In this document: positions 16,703-24,849 of the stretch, piece by piece
How positions within the stretch are numbered: the stretch's first letter is position 1
How the letters are laid out: each line of letters begins with the position of its first letter
Source: Streptomyces sp. SID13726
GTDB lineage: Bacteria > Actinomycetota > Actinomycetes > Streptomycetales > Streptomycetaceae
Direction of reading: 5' to 3'
DNA length: 64,000 bases
Assembly (NCBI RefSeq): GCF_010548375.1
Contig: NZ_JAAGLY010000029.1
Coordinates: 1-64,000 of the forward strand
Made by a program: the position numbers and the translations under genes
Notes under the pieces: generated by a model
The model's database searches: none
What the model was told of the DNA's origin: nothing
Seen by the model: only the letters and a program-made list of their open reading frames with translations

Positions 16703-17551
16703 ATGGGACGAGTCACGGAACGACGCAAGGTGATCCGCATCCGGGACGGGGCCGTGTCCTCGCGTCCGGACACGCTCGTCGCCGAGGAACCGCTGGAGAT
16801 CCGGCTGAACGGCAAGCCGCTCGCGATCACCATGCGCACCCCGGGCGACGACTTCGCGCTGGCCGCCGGATTCCTGGTGAGCGAGGGGGTGCTGGGCGCC
16901 GCCCCGGAGCTCCAGAACATCGTCTACTGCGCGGGGGCGACGGTGGACGGCTCGAACACCTACAACATCGTGGACGTACGGACCGCCCCCGGTGTGGTGA
17001 TCCCCGACATCACGCTGGAGCGGAACGTCTACACGACCTCGTCCTGCGGCCTGTGCGGCAAGGCCAGCCTCGACGCGGTGCGCACCACGGCCCGCTGGGA
17101 GATAGCCGACACTCCCCCGGTCCGGGTCGAGCCCGAACTGCTCGCGAGCCTCCCCGACCGGCTGCGCGCGGCCCAGCGGGTCTTCGACCGGACCGGGGGT
17201 CTGCACGCGGCCGCCCTGTTCACCGAGGACGGCGAACTGCTCGACATCCGCGAGGACGTGGGCCGGCACAACGCCGTCGACAAACTGGTCGGGCGGGCCC
17301 TCCAGAACGGCGACCTGCCGCTGTCCCGGACCATCCTCCTGGTCTCGGGGCGGGCCTCCTTCGAGCTGGCGCAGAAGGCCGTGATGGCCGGCATCCCGGT
17401 GCTCGCCGCCGTCTCGGCGCCGTCCTCGCTCGCGGTGGACCTGGCCGCCGAGACGGGACTGACGCTGGTGGGCTTCCTGCGGGGCAGCTCCATGAACGTG
17501 TACGCGGGCGAGAACCGCATCGCTCTGCGGGCCGCGGCCTCCCAGAGCTGA
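16703..17551 (+). CDS. fdhD: Formate dehydrogenase accessory sulfurtransferase FdhD
   Basis: A 282-residue FdhD protein, needed to transfer sulfur from a cysteine desulfurase to the molybdenum cofactor of formate dehydrogenase. The CxxC motif is SSCGLCGK (about residues 113-120) and the family motifs REDVGRHNAVDKL and SGRASFELAQKA are intact. It lies seven bases after the iron-sulfur subunit gene, so it is the last gene of the operon, followed by a terminator-like hairpin. ATG at 16703. Confidence 0.95.
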   Translation: MGRVTERRKVIRIRDGAVSSRPDTLVAEEPLEIRLNGKPLAITMRTPGDDFALAAGFLVSEGVLGAAPELQNIVYCAGATVDGSNTYNIVDVRTAPGVVIPDITLERNVYTTSSCGLCGKASLDAVRTTARWEIADTPPVRVEPELLASLPDRLRAAQRVFDRTGGLHAAALFTEDGELLDIREDVGRHNAVDKLVGRALQNGDLPLSRTILLVSGRASFELAQKAVMAGIPVLAAVSAPSSLAVDLAAETGLTLVGFLRGSSMNVYAGENRIALRAAASQS

Positions 17552-17554
17552 CCG

Positions 17555-17596
17555 GCTCCCCGCGACACGGCGGCGGGGCCCCGACCGGCGGGGAGC
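17555..17596 (+). terminator. Hairpin after fdhD
   Basis: Perfect 9-base arms GCTCCCCGC and GCGGGGAGC surround a 24-base GC-rich loop that contains its own GGGGCCCC palindrome. It starts four bases after the fdhD stop and lies between convergent genes, so it is a good candidate for a factor-assisted or bidirectional terminator. Confidence 0.6.
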
Positions 17597-17650
17597 GCCC
17601 CCTGCGCCATCGGGGCTCCGCTGGATCGTCCGGTCGCCCGCGGGGGTGCC

Positions 17651-18178
17651 TCAGCCGGTGCCGAAGCTCACCTCGGCCGCCGTCACCACGGTGCCCAGCC
17701 TCGGGAAGTCGAGCCGCACCGACGCCTCGTGCTCCGGTGCCGTGAGCGCCGTCATGGCGTCCTCCACGAAGACCAGGTCGTAGCCGAGATCGCCGGCCGC
17801 CCTGGCCGTGGACTCCACGCCCAGGTTGGTGGCGATGCCCGCGAACACCAGGGCGCCGACGCCCAGTTCGCGCAGCCGGGCGTCGAGATCGGTGTGCTGG
17901 AAGGCGCCGATGGTGCGCTTCACGATCTCGATGTCGCCGTCGTGCGCGAGTCCGGCCGCGAGGCCGCTGCCGGGCGGCTGTTCGGGGGTTCCCTGCCGTT
18001 CGACCCGGACGAGCACCACGGGGGCACCGGCGGAACGGAAGCGCGCCGCCAGTGTCTCGGCCGTCAGGAGCACGTCGGTGCCCTTGCGGGGCTCCAGGGG
18101 CAGGGCGACGATGCGGTCCATCAGATCCACCAGCACGAGGGCGGTGCGCGCGGGGTCCAGCGCCAGGGGTGCGGTCAT
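17651..18178 (-). CDS. Isochorismatase-family hydrolase lacking the catalytic cysteine
   Basis: A 175-residue protein of the isochorismatase-like fold. Asp18 (VLVDLMD) and Lys87 (EIVKRT) match the catalytic Asp and Lys of the family, but the nucleophile position in GIATNLGVESTAR is Gly120 rather than Cys. Cysteine-dependent amidases such as nicotinamidase need that Cys, while true isochorismatases such as EntB also have Gly there, so a non-amidase reaction is more likely. It is 19 bases downstream of the MarR gene on the same strand, suggesting co-transcription. Confidence 0.85.
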   Translation of the reverse strand: MTAPLALDPARTALVLVDLMDRIVALPLEPRKGTDVLLTAETLAARFRSAGAPVVLVRVERQGTPEQPPGSGLAAGLAHDGDIEIVKRTIGAFQHTDLDARLRELGVGALVFAGIATNLGVESTARAAGDLGYDLVFVEDAMTALTAPEHEASVRLDFPRLGTVVTAAEVSFGTG

Positions 18179-18197
18179 GACGGAACGTTATCCGCCA

Positions 18198-18635
18198 TCA
18201 GCCCTCCGTACCGGAGATCCGGATCAACAGGCCCGTGAAACGGTCGCGTTCGGCCGGTGAGAGCGGGGCGAGGAGTTCGTCGTTGGCCTCGCGGGCCGCC
18301 TTCTCGCAGCGCTTGAGGAGCCGGGCGCCCTCGCCGGTGAGGGACACGGCGTTCTTGCGGCGGTCGCGGGGGTCGGGTTCGCGTACGACGAGTCCGGCGG
18401 ACTGGAGGTCGTTGAGGACGCCGACCAGGTCCTTGGGGTCGAGCCGGACCCCGCGGCCGAGGTCGGCCTGGGCGACGGGGGCGAGGTCGCGGACGGCGGA
18501 GAGCACCACGTGGTGCCACATCTTCATGCCCTCGGCGGCCAGCGCCTCGGCGACCAGGGCCTGGATGCGGGCGGCGGCCCGGCCGAGGAGCCAGCTGGGC
18601 AGGGAGCGGATCTCGGGGAGGGGTGCTTCGGCCAT
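18198..18635 (-). CDS. MarR-family transcriptional regulator
   Basis: A 145-residue MarR repressor with the winged-helix core (residues about 40-105) including the DPRDRRKNAVSLTGEG wing. It diverges from a quinone-reductase-like gene, and the 98-base gap contains two copies of a CCGTTGG-type inverted repeat. This layout is typical of an autoregulated MarR controlling a flanking redox or efflux gene in response to phenolics or electrophiles. The isochorismatase-like gene downstream is probably in the same transcript. Confidence 0.92.
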   Translation of the reverse strand: MAEAPLPEIRSLPSWLLGRAAARIQALVAEALAAEGMKMWHHVVLSAVRDLAPVAQADLGRGVRLDPKDLVGVLNDLQSAGLVVREPDPRDRRKNAVSLTGEGARLLKRCEKAAREANDELLAPLSPAERDRFTGLLIRISGTEG

Positions 18636-18654
18636 GCGGGCAGCCTATCCAAAA

Positions 18655-18678
18655 ACCGTTGGACTTCCCAATGATTCC
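18655..18678. promoter_or_regulatory. MarR operator, site 1
   Basis: ACCGTTGG, 5 bases, CCAATGATTCC. The halves CCGTTGG and CCAATG form an imperfect inverted repeat next to the MarR start. It aligns without gaps with site 2 (17 of 24 bases identical). Confidence 0.6.
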
Positions 18679-18693
18679 GAGGGTACGGTCGGG

Positions 18694-18717
18694 ACCGTTG
18701 GGAGCACCAACGAATCC
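18694..18717. promoter_or_regulatory. MarR operator, site 2
   Basis: ACCGTTGG, 5 bases, CCAACGAATCC, with exact 6-base arms CGTTGG and CCAACG at 18696-18712. It lies just before the quinone-reductase ribosome site. Two sites 39 bases apart fit autoregulation of the divergent pair. Confidence 0.6.
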
Positions 18718-18733
18718 CCTGGAGGTGTGGCCG

Positions 18734-19648
18734 ATGCGCCGCGTCCGCTACGAGTCAACCGGCGGCCCGCTGTTCCTGGAGGAGGCCCCCGTCCCCGAGC
18801 CGGGCCCCGGCGAACTCCTCGTGCGCTGCGAGGCGGTCGGCGTCACGCTGCCCGTGGTCCGCAAGGTCACCGAGTCCGCCGAACCGGTACCGCTCGGCGG
18901 CGAGATCGCCGGGGAGGTCGTGGCCTCGCGCGGTGACCGCCATCGGCCCGGCGACCGTGTCACGGGGCTGTGCTTCGGCCACGCCTACGCCGACTTCGCG
19001 CTGCTGCACGAGTCCATGGCCTCGCCCGTCCCGGCCGGCGCCTCGGCCGTAGACGCGGTCGCCCTGGTCCGCAGCGGCCTGGTCGCGCTCGGCGCACTGG
19101 AGGCCGCCCGCCCGGAGCCGGGAGAGACGGCCCTGATCACGGCCGCGGCGAGCGGCGTCGGCCACCTGGCCGTGCAGCTCGCCCGGGCCCGGGGCGGCGC
19201 GGCCCGGGTCGTGGGCGCGGTGTCCGACCCGGCCAAGGCGGACTTCGTGCGCGCTCTCGGCGCCGACGACACCGTCCTGTACGGGCAGGAGAGCTGGGGC
19301 GAGCCCGCGGACTACGCGCTCGACGCGGTCGGCGGCGAGCTGCTCGGGCCCGCCCTGGCCGCACTCGCCCCGGGCGGGCGGCTCGTGGCGTACAGCTCGG
19401 GCGGCGGGACCGTCCGGGCGTACGACCTTCTCGTCGGCGCGAAGACCGTGACGGGCTTTCAGATGGCGCGGATCGCCCGGGAGCGGCCGGAGCTGTACGA
19501 GCGGTGGCGCGCGGAGCTGTGGCGGATGTTCACGGAAGGCGCCCTACGGCCCGTCGTGCACGGCGAGTTCGCCCTGGAGGACGCGGCCGGGGCGCACGGA
19601 GTGATCGAGGCGCGGGGCAACCTCGGAAAAGTCGTACTCCATCCGTGA
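18734..19648 (+). CDS. Zinc-independent medium-chain dehydrogenase/quinone reductase
   Basis: A 304-residue MDR-family protein resembling NADPH:quinone oxidoreductase. It has the GroES-like N-terminus and the nucleotide segment ALITAAASGVGHLAVQLA, and lacks the zinc-ligand cysteines of alcohol dehydrogenases. It probably reduces quinones or enones with NADPH. The ATG at 18734 follows GGAGGTG by six bases; upstream in-frame codons belong to the operator region. Divergent from and probably repressed by the MarR protein. Confidence 0.88.
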   Translation: MRRVRYESTGGPLFLEEAPVPEPGPGELLVRCEAVGVTLPVVRKVTESAEPVPLGGEIAGEVVASRGDRHRPGDRVTGLCFGHAYADFALLHESMASPVPAGASAVDAVALVRSGLVALGALEAARPEPGETALITAAASGVGHLAVQLARARGGAARVVGAVSDPAKADFVRALGADDTVLYGQESWGEPADYALDAVGGELLGPALAALAPGGRLVAYSSGGGTVRAYDLLVGAKTVTGFQMARIARERPELYERWRAELWRMFTEGALRPVVHGEFALEDAAGAHGVIEARGNLGKVVLHP

Positions 19649-19699
19649 CGGGACACGCGCGCGGTTCTTGTGGGGCGCGCGGGAGCCGAATTACCGTCC

Positions 19700-19715
19700 G
19701 TGACACGTAGGTCAC
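19700..19715 (+). promoter_or_regulatory. Inverted repeat upstream of the sialidase gene
   Basis: GTGAC, six bases, GTCAC, 40 bases before the sialidase start. Candidate operator in the only promoter region available to the sialidase gene pair. Short arms make this tentative. Confidence 0.3.
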
Positions 19716-19754
19716 ATTTCCGGATGTACAGACAATTGAAGGGCAGGTTCGCCC

Positions 19755-21617
19755 GTGCCGTCGAGTCGCGCACGTCTGAGATCCACCCTGACCGCCGTGT
19801 TCACCGCCGCCGCACTGCTCGCTCTGCCGACGCCCGCGGGCGCCCGATCCAGCGGCGCGGCACCGGAGTTCGAGCAGCAGATCCTCTTCAAGGCGGACCG
19901 GGACCCGGGCTACGCCTGCTTCCGCATCCCGGCCGTCGTCAGGACCACGGCGGGCACGCTGCTCGCCTTCGCCGAGGGGCGGGTCCTCAACTGCGGGGAC
20001 GCCACCGACATCGACATCGTCCTCAAGCGGTCCACCGACGGCGGCCGTACCTGGGGCCCGCTCCAGGTGGTCAGCGAGGGCGCCGGGGACACCCACGGCA
20101 ATCCGGCGCCGGTCGTGGACCGGGAGACCGGGCGCATCCTGCTGGCCGAGACGTACAACACGGGCCGTACCGACAGCGGCAGCTGCACCGTGCCCTGTGA
20201 CCGCACCCCGCACCTCCAGTACAGCGACGACGACGGCGTCACCTGGTCCGCGCCCCGCGACCTGAGCGCCGAGGCGATGCCGTCCACGTGGAACTCCTGG
20301 TACGCCACCGGCCCGGTGCACGGCATCCAGCTCGCCCGCGGCCGGTACGCGGGGCGGCTCGTGCTCGGGGTCAACGCCGAGACGTGGGACGGCACTCAGG
20401 TCAGCGCCAACCACGCGGCACTCGTCGTGAGCGACGACGGCGGGGAGCACTGGCGGGTCGGCGCCACCGACTCGTGGCCGATCGCCGCCGACGGCACCTT
20501 CCGGCAGAAGCCCTCCGAGGTGACGCTCGCCGAGCGCGCCGACGGGACCGTCCTGGTCAGCGGGCGCGAGCAGGACGGCACCGACCTGGGCCACCGCACC
20601 CAGGCCGTCAGCCTCGACGGCGGCGACAGCTTCGCCTCGCCGTTCACGGCCCTGCCCGACCTGTACGCCCCGCAGGTGCAGTGCGCCCTGCTGGATCTCG
20701 CCGACCGGCTCCTGCTGTCCTGCCCGGGCGATCCCGACCGCCGCAGGACGATGATGATCCGCTCCTCCTACGACGGCGGCCGCACCTGGGACAGCGTCGA
20801 CCGCGGCACGGTCGTCACCACGGACTGGTCCGGCTACTCCGACATGGCGGCCATCGGCCAGGACACGGTGGGCCTGCTCTACGAGGGCGGAGCCGTCGAC
20901 GCGCGCGACGAGATCCGCTTCGCCCGCTTCACCGAGGACTGGCTGACCCCACGCCGCGGCGCCGACCCGACCACCCCCGACCGCGCGCCCCTCGCCCCCG
21001 AGGCGGCGGTGCTCGGCGGCGCCCGGGAGACCACCGGCGTGCACGACGGGGCCCTGGAGTTCGACGGTGTCGACGACGCCGTACGGCTGCCGTACCGCGC
21101 TGAACTCCCGCTCGGCGCCAAGGACTTCACCGCCTCCCTGTGGTTCAGGTACACGGCGGTCGGCGGGGAGCAGCCGCTGCTGTGGATGGGCGGCATCGGC
21201 ACCGGGCAGCCGCAGGTCTGGCTGCGCGGGGAGCCCGCGAGCGGACGGCTGCGCGGACTGATCACCGTGCGGGACGGCGCGACGGCCCTGCGGACGGCGT
21301 CCGTGAGCACCGACGGCGCCTACAACGACGGCCGGTGGCACCACGCGACCCTGCGCCGGGGCGGCGGGCGGCTGACACTCTTCGTCGACGGTACGGCGCT
21401 CAGTACGGCGGACGTGTCCGGCTCGGTCAGCCGCAACTCGCCGTTCGGCGTGCACATCGGGCAGCGCATGGACGGCCGGGCCTTCTTCACCGGCGCGGTC
21501 GACGACGTCCGGGTCTGGGACCGGGCCCTGACCGACGAGGAGATCGCCGACGCGAGCACCTCCGCGTGGGACACCGTCCTGTGGCTGCCCATGGACCGGG
21601 TGGACGAGAGCCGCTAA
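19755..21617 (+). CDS. Secreted exo-alpha-sialidase (GH33) with C-terminal LamG domain
   Basis: A 620-residue secreted enzyme that should release terminal sialic acids. A signal peptide ends near residue 30 (PTPAGA). The six-bladed propeller shows the FRIP motif (56-59, arginine binds the sialate carboxylate) and several Asp boxes such as STDGGRTW (93-100), SDDDGVTW and SYDGGRTW. The nucleophile tyrosine is probably in DWSGYSDMA. After about residue 415 a concanavalin-like LamG domain follows (LEFDGVDDAVRLP to VRVWDRALTDEEI), likely for glycan binding. GTG start at 19755 with a weak ribosome site. Confidence 0.92.
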   Translation: MPSSRARLRSTLTAVFTAAALLALPTPAGARSSGAAPEFEQQILFKADRDPGYACFRIPAVVRTTAGTLLAFAEGRVLNCGDATDIDIVLKRSTDGGRTWGPLQVVSEGAGDTHGNPAPVVDRETGRILLAETYNTGRTDSGSCTVPCDRTPHLQYSDDDGVTWSAPRDLSAEAMPSTWNSWYATGPVHGIQLARGRYAGRLVLGVNAETWDGTQVSANHAALVVSDDGGEHWRVGATDSWPIAADGTFRQKPSEVTLAERADGTVLVSGREQDGTDLGHRTQAVSLDGGDSFASPFTALPDLYAPQVQCALLDLADRLLLSCPGDPDRRRTMMIRSSYDGGRTWDSVDRGTVVTTDWSGYSDMAAIGQDTVGLLYEGGAVDARDEIRFARFTEDWLTPRRGADPTTPDRAPLAPEAAVLGGARETTGVHDGALEFDGVDDAVRLPYRAELPLGAKDFTASLWFRYTAVGGEQPLLWMGGIGTGQPQVWLRGEPASGRLRGLITVRDGATALRTASVSTDGAYNDGRWHHATLRRGGGRLTLFVDGTALSTADVSGSVSRNSPFGVHIGQRMDGRAFFTGAVDDVRVWDRALTDEEIADASTSAWDTVLWLPMDRVDESR

Positions 21618-21627
21618 CGTCCGCGCC

Positions 21628-22854
21628 GTGCCCGAGGACGGACAAGCACGGCAGCGGACGGGCACCGGCGTCGGCCTGCTGCTGACGCTGGTGCTCGCGG
21701 CCGCGCTGATCACCCTCGTGCCCGACGACGATGACCGGGGCGGCGGTTGCGAGCCGCGCACCGTCGCCTCCTGGTCCGCCGACGACCGTCTCACCACCGA
21801 GTTCGCCCGCTACGGCGACGACGCCTCCCGCACCGACGACTGGACCGGCGGCGACGGCACCCACTCGGTGCGGCTGCCGGACGGCCGGCTGCTGTGGCTG
21901 TTCTCCGACACCTACCTCGGCCAGGTGTACCGCCCGCCCAACCCGGTCGGCGAGTCGTACGCCTGGCGGGACACCACCGCGCCCCTGGTGCGCAACTCGG
22001 CGGTGCTGATGCGCGACGGCCGCCTGGAGTCCACCCTCCCCGCACCCCTCTTCGCCGACCCCGCCCCGAACCAGTGGCGCTGGCCGGTCGCCGCCCGGGT
22101 CGAACCCCGCTCCCCCGGCTCCCGCGAACAGGTCGTACGGGTGCTGCTGTGGGTGCGGACGGCGGGCCGGGCCCCCTGGATCTACGGCGTCCCGACCGCG
22201 ACCGAGGTCGCCACGCTCTCCCTGCCCGACCTGCGCGTCGAGTCGGTCACGAGGGTCCTGGACGAGCAGCGGGTCCAGGACCCGTCCCGGCGCGTGCTGT
22301 TCGGGACCACGCTGGTCGAGGACGGGGAGTGGACGTATGTCTTCGGGGGCGACGACGGCCAGGCCGCGTCCCGGCCCGCGTCCTCCGCCTATGTGGCACG
22401 GGTGCCGGTGGGCGGGCTCGGGGAGCCGGGCGCCTGGGAGTACTGGGACGGCTCCGACTGGACGACCGGCGCCCGCCCGCGCCCGGTGCTCGGGGACGGG
22501 CGGCGCACCGGGGTGGGCAGCGCCTTCTCGGTCGTACGGCGGGACGGCACGTACGTGCTGTTCACGATGGCCGCCGGGACCAAGGGGCTGGCGGCCGTGA
22601 CCTCTTACTGGGCGTGCTCCCCCACCGGGCCCTGGCACGGCCCGGCGAAGGACTTCACGCCGTCGCTGCCGGCCGGCCAGGTCGCCGCCTACAACCCGCA
22701 GGTGCATCCCGCCACTTCCGGCGACGGGGAGCGGCTGGTGCTGAGCTACGACGTCAACTGGCTGGACGCGGCCGGTGCTTCGGCGCAGCTCAACCGGAAC
22801 GTGTCGCTGTACCGACCGCGGTTCGTGACGCTTCGGCTGGCTCCGGCGCGGTGA
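21628..22854 (+). CDS. Membrane-anchored or secreted beta-propeller protein (DUF4185-like)
   Basis: A 408-residue protein with an N-terminal hydrophobic segment (about residues 13-31) and a large extracellular part whose pattern (LLWLFSDTYLG, RNSAVLMRDG, WTYVFGGDDG, YNPQVHP, LSYDVNW) resembles DUF4185 proteins, predicted five-bladed propellers related to glycoside hydrolases. It starts 10 bases after the sialidase stop, so the two are co-transcribed and it may act on related glycans. No reaction is established. Its 3' end overlaps the converging transporter gene by 65 bases. Confidence 0.75.
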   Translation: MPEDGQARQRTGTGVGLLLTLVLAAALITLVPDDDDRGGGCEPRTVASWSADDRLTTEFARYGDDASRTDDWTGGDGTHSVRLPDGRLLWLFSDTYLGQVYRPPNPVGESYAWRDTTAPLVRNSAVLMRDGRLESTLPAPLFADPAPNQWRWPVAARVEPRSPGSREQVVRVLLWVRTAGRAPWIYGVPTATEVATLSLPDLRVESVTRVLDEQRVQDPSRRVLFGTTLVEDGEWTYVFGGDDGQAASRPASSAYVARVPVGGLGEPGAWEYWDGSDWTTGARPRPVLGDGRRTGVGSAFSVVRRDGTYVLFTMAAGTKGLAAVTSYWACSPTGPWHGPAKDFTPSLPAGQVAAYNPQVHPATSGDGERLVLSYDVNWLDAAGASAQLNRNVSLYRPRFVTLRLAPAR

Positions 22855-23839
22855 CGTCCTCGTCGGCGGGGACGGGGTCGTGGGAGCGGCGCTTGGCGAT
22901 CACCGCGCACACCATCAGCTGCATCTGGTGGAAGAGCATCAGCGGCAGCACGGCGAGCGAGGCGTGCGCGCCGAACAGGACGCTGGCCATGGGCAGTCCG
23001 GAGGCGAGGGACTTCTTCGAGCCGGCGAACTGGATGGCGATGCGGTCCTCGCGGCCGAACCTCAGCGCCTTGCCGCCGTACCAGGTGAGCAGGAGCATCA
23101 CGGCGAGCAGGACGGCCTCGACGACCAGCAGTCCGCCGAGCCGCAAGGGGCTCACCTGGTGCCAGATGCCCTGGACCATGCCTTCGCTGAACGCGGTGTA
23201 GACGACCAGCAGGATCGAGCCCCGGTCGACGAGGCCGAGGACCTTCTTGTGCCGGGTGATGAAGGCGCCGATCCAGCGGCGCGTCAACTGCCCGGCCAGG
23301 AACGGCACGAGGAGCTGGAGCACGATCTCCAGGAGCGAGTCGGCCGAGAAGCCCCCGCCGCTGCTGCCGAGCAACGCGGCGGCGAGGAGCGGGGTGATGA
23401 CGATGCCGACCAGCGAGGAGAAGGAGCCCGCGCAGATCGCGGCGGGTACGTTGCCGCGGGCCATCGAGGTGAAGGCGATGGACGACTGGATGGTGGAGGG
23501 GACCAGGGTGAGGAAGAGCAGGCCCTGGTAGAGCGGGTGGGTCAGGAGGACCGGGACGAGTCCGCGGGCGGCGAGGCCCAGCAGCGGGAAGATCACGAAC
23601 GTACAGGCGAGGACCGTGACGTGCAGCCGCCAGTGCTTGAGGCCGTCCATCGCCTCACGGGTGGAGAGGCGGGCGCCGTACAGGAAGAAGAGGAAGGCGA
23701 TCGCCGCCGTGGAGGCTCCGGAGGCCACGTCCGCGGAGGTCCCGTGTGCCGGTACGAGGGCCGCCAGGCCGACGGTCCCGAGCAACAGCAGGATGTACGG
23801 GTCGACCGGCATCCAGGCCGGCCATTGCAGGCGCTTCAC
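22790..23839 (-). CDS. BASS/SBF-like transporter (bile acid:sodium symporter superfamily)
   Basis: A 349-residue integral membrane protein of the SBF-like branch, with about ten hydrophobic segments and the conserved FAGSKKSLASGLPMASVLF block near residue 295. The group transports organic anions with sodium; the substrate is unknown. GTG at 23837-23839 is chosen because GGAG lies four bases upstream and the hydrophobic region begins soon after. An ATG at 23957-23959 would add 40 hydrophilic residues and leave only 24 bases to the divergent LysR gene. The LysR gene is its likely regulator. Confidence 0.85.
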   Translation of the reverse strand: MKRLQWPAWMPVDPYILLLLGTVGLAALVPAHGTSADVASGASTAAIAFLFFLYGARLSTREAMDGLKHWRLHVTVLACTFVIFPLLGLAARGLVPVLLTHPLYQGLLFLTLVPSTIQSSIAFTSMARGNVPAAICAGSFSSLVGIVITPLLAAALLGSSGGGFSADSLLEIVLQLLVPFLAGQLTRRWIGAFITRHKKVLGLVDRGSILLVVYTAFSEGMVQGIWHQVSPLRLGGLLVVEAVLLAVMLLLTWYGGKALRFGREDRIAIQFAGSKKSLASGLPMASVLFGAHASLAVLPLMLFHQMQLMVCAVIAKRRSHDPVPADEDVTAPEPAEASRTAVGTATRSG

Positions 23840-23983
23840 GGTGCTCCACTTGCTCTCGTGCTCGAAGGCGGTACGGGTTCCCCCAAGGCTCGGGGTCCCC
23901 TCTCCATCGTCCTCTTCCACCTCTTGATCGGGAATCCGGCATACCACTCTGACTGTCATCACGTTCCGCGATAACCTGGGGCG

Positions 23984-24847
23984 ATGTACGACCCGTCCCA
24001 GCTGCGTACGTTCCTCGCGGTGGCGCAGACCCTGAGCTTCACTCAGGCCGCCCGGCGGCTCGGGCTGCGCCAGTCGACCGTGAGCCAGCACGTCCGGCGC
24101 CTGGAGGACGCCGCCGGACGGCAGTTGTTCAGCCGGGACACCCACTCCGTGGAGCTGACGGAGGACGGCGAGGCGATGCTCGGGTTCGCCCGCCGGATCC
24201 TGGAGGTGCACGACCAGGCGACGGCGTTCTTCACGGGGACGCGGGTGCGGGGGCGGCTGCGGTTCGGGGCCTCGGAGGACTTCGTGCTGACGCGGCTGCC
24301 GGAGATCCTGGAGGGATTCCGCTACGACCATCCCGAGGTCGACCTGGAGCTGACCGTCGAGCTGTCGGGGACGCTGCACGAGCAACTGGCCGCCGGGAAG
24401 CTGGATCTGGTGCTGGCCAAGCGGCGCCCCGAGGATCCCCGGGGCGAACTGGTGTGGCACGACCGGCTGGTGTGGATCGGGGCCGAGCGGCTGCGCCTGG
24501 ACCCGGACCGCGCGGTGCCGTTGATCGTCTATCCGCCGCCGGGGATCACCCGGGCGCTCGCCCTGGAGGCGCTGGAGCGGCAGGGGCGGGAGTGGCGGAT
24601 CGTCTGCACCAGCGGGAGTCTGAACGGGCTGATCGCGGCGGCCCGTGCGGGGCTCGGGGTGATGGCGCACTCCCGGGGGCTGGTGCCGCCGGGGCTGGTG
24701 CGGATGCCGGACCGGTCCGGGCTGCCGGAGCTGGGGCGGGTGGACTTCGTGCTGGTGCACGGGGCCCGGCGGACCGCGGCGCAGGGGGCGGCGGACGCGC
24801 TGGCCTCCGCGATCCTGGCGGGCGGGGACCGGTTGCACCGGGGGTGA
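23984..24847 (+). CDS. LysR-family transcriptional regulator
   Basis: A 287-residue LysR regulator. The helix-turn-helix (FTQAARRLGLRQSTVSQHVRRLE, about residues 19-41) is followed by the linker helix and a type-2 periplasmic-binding-like effector domain. It diverges from the BASS-type transporter across 144 bases, the classic layout for a LysR activator of an adjacent transporter. Its stop is two bases from the stop of the converging Lrp gene. Confidence 0.93.
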   Translation: MYDPSQLRTFLAVAQTLSFTQAARRLGLRQSTVSQHVRRLEDAAGRQLFSRDTHSVELTEDGEAMLGFARRILEVHDQATAFFTGTRVRGRLRFGASEDFVLTRLPEILEGFRYDHPEVDLELTVELSGTLHEQLAAGKLDLVLAKRRPEDPRGELVWHDRLVWIGAERLRLDPDRAVPLIVYPPPGITRALALEALERQGREWRIVCTSGSLNGLIAAARAGLGVMAHSRGLVPPGLVRMPDRSGLPELGRVDFVLVHGARRTAAQGAADALASAILAGGDRLHRG

Positions 24848-24849
24848 GG

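Noticed and set aside
19655..19681. CGCGCG hairpin after the quinone reductase as a terminator
   Set aside because: Simple CG alternation pairs easily by chance in this DNA and no supporting tract follows.
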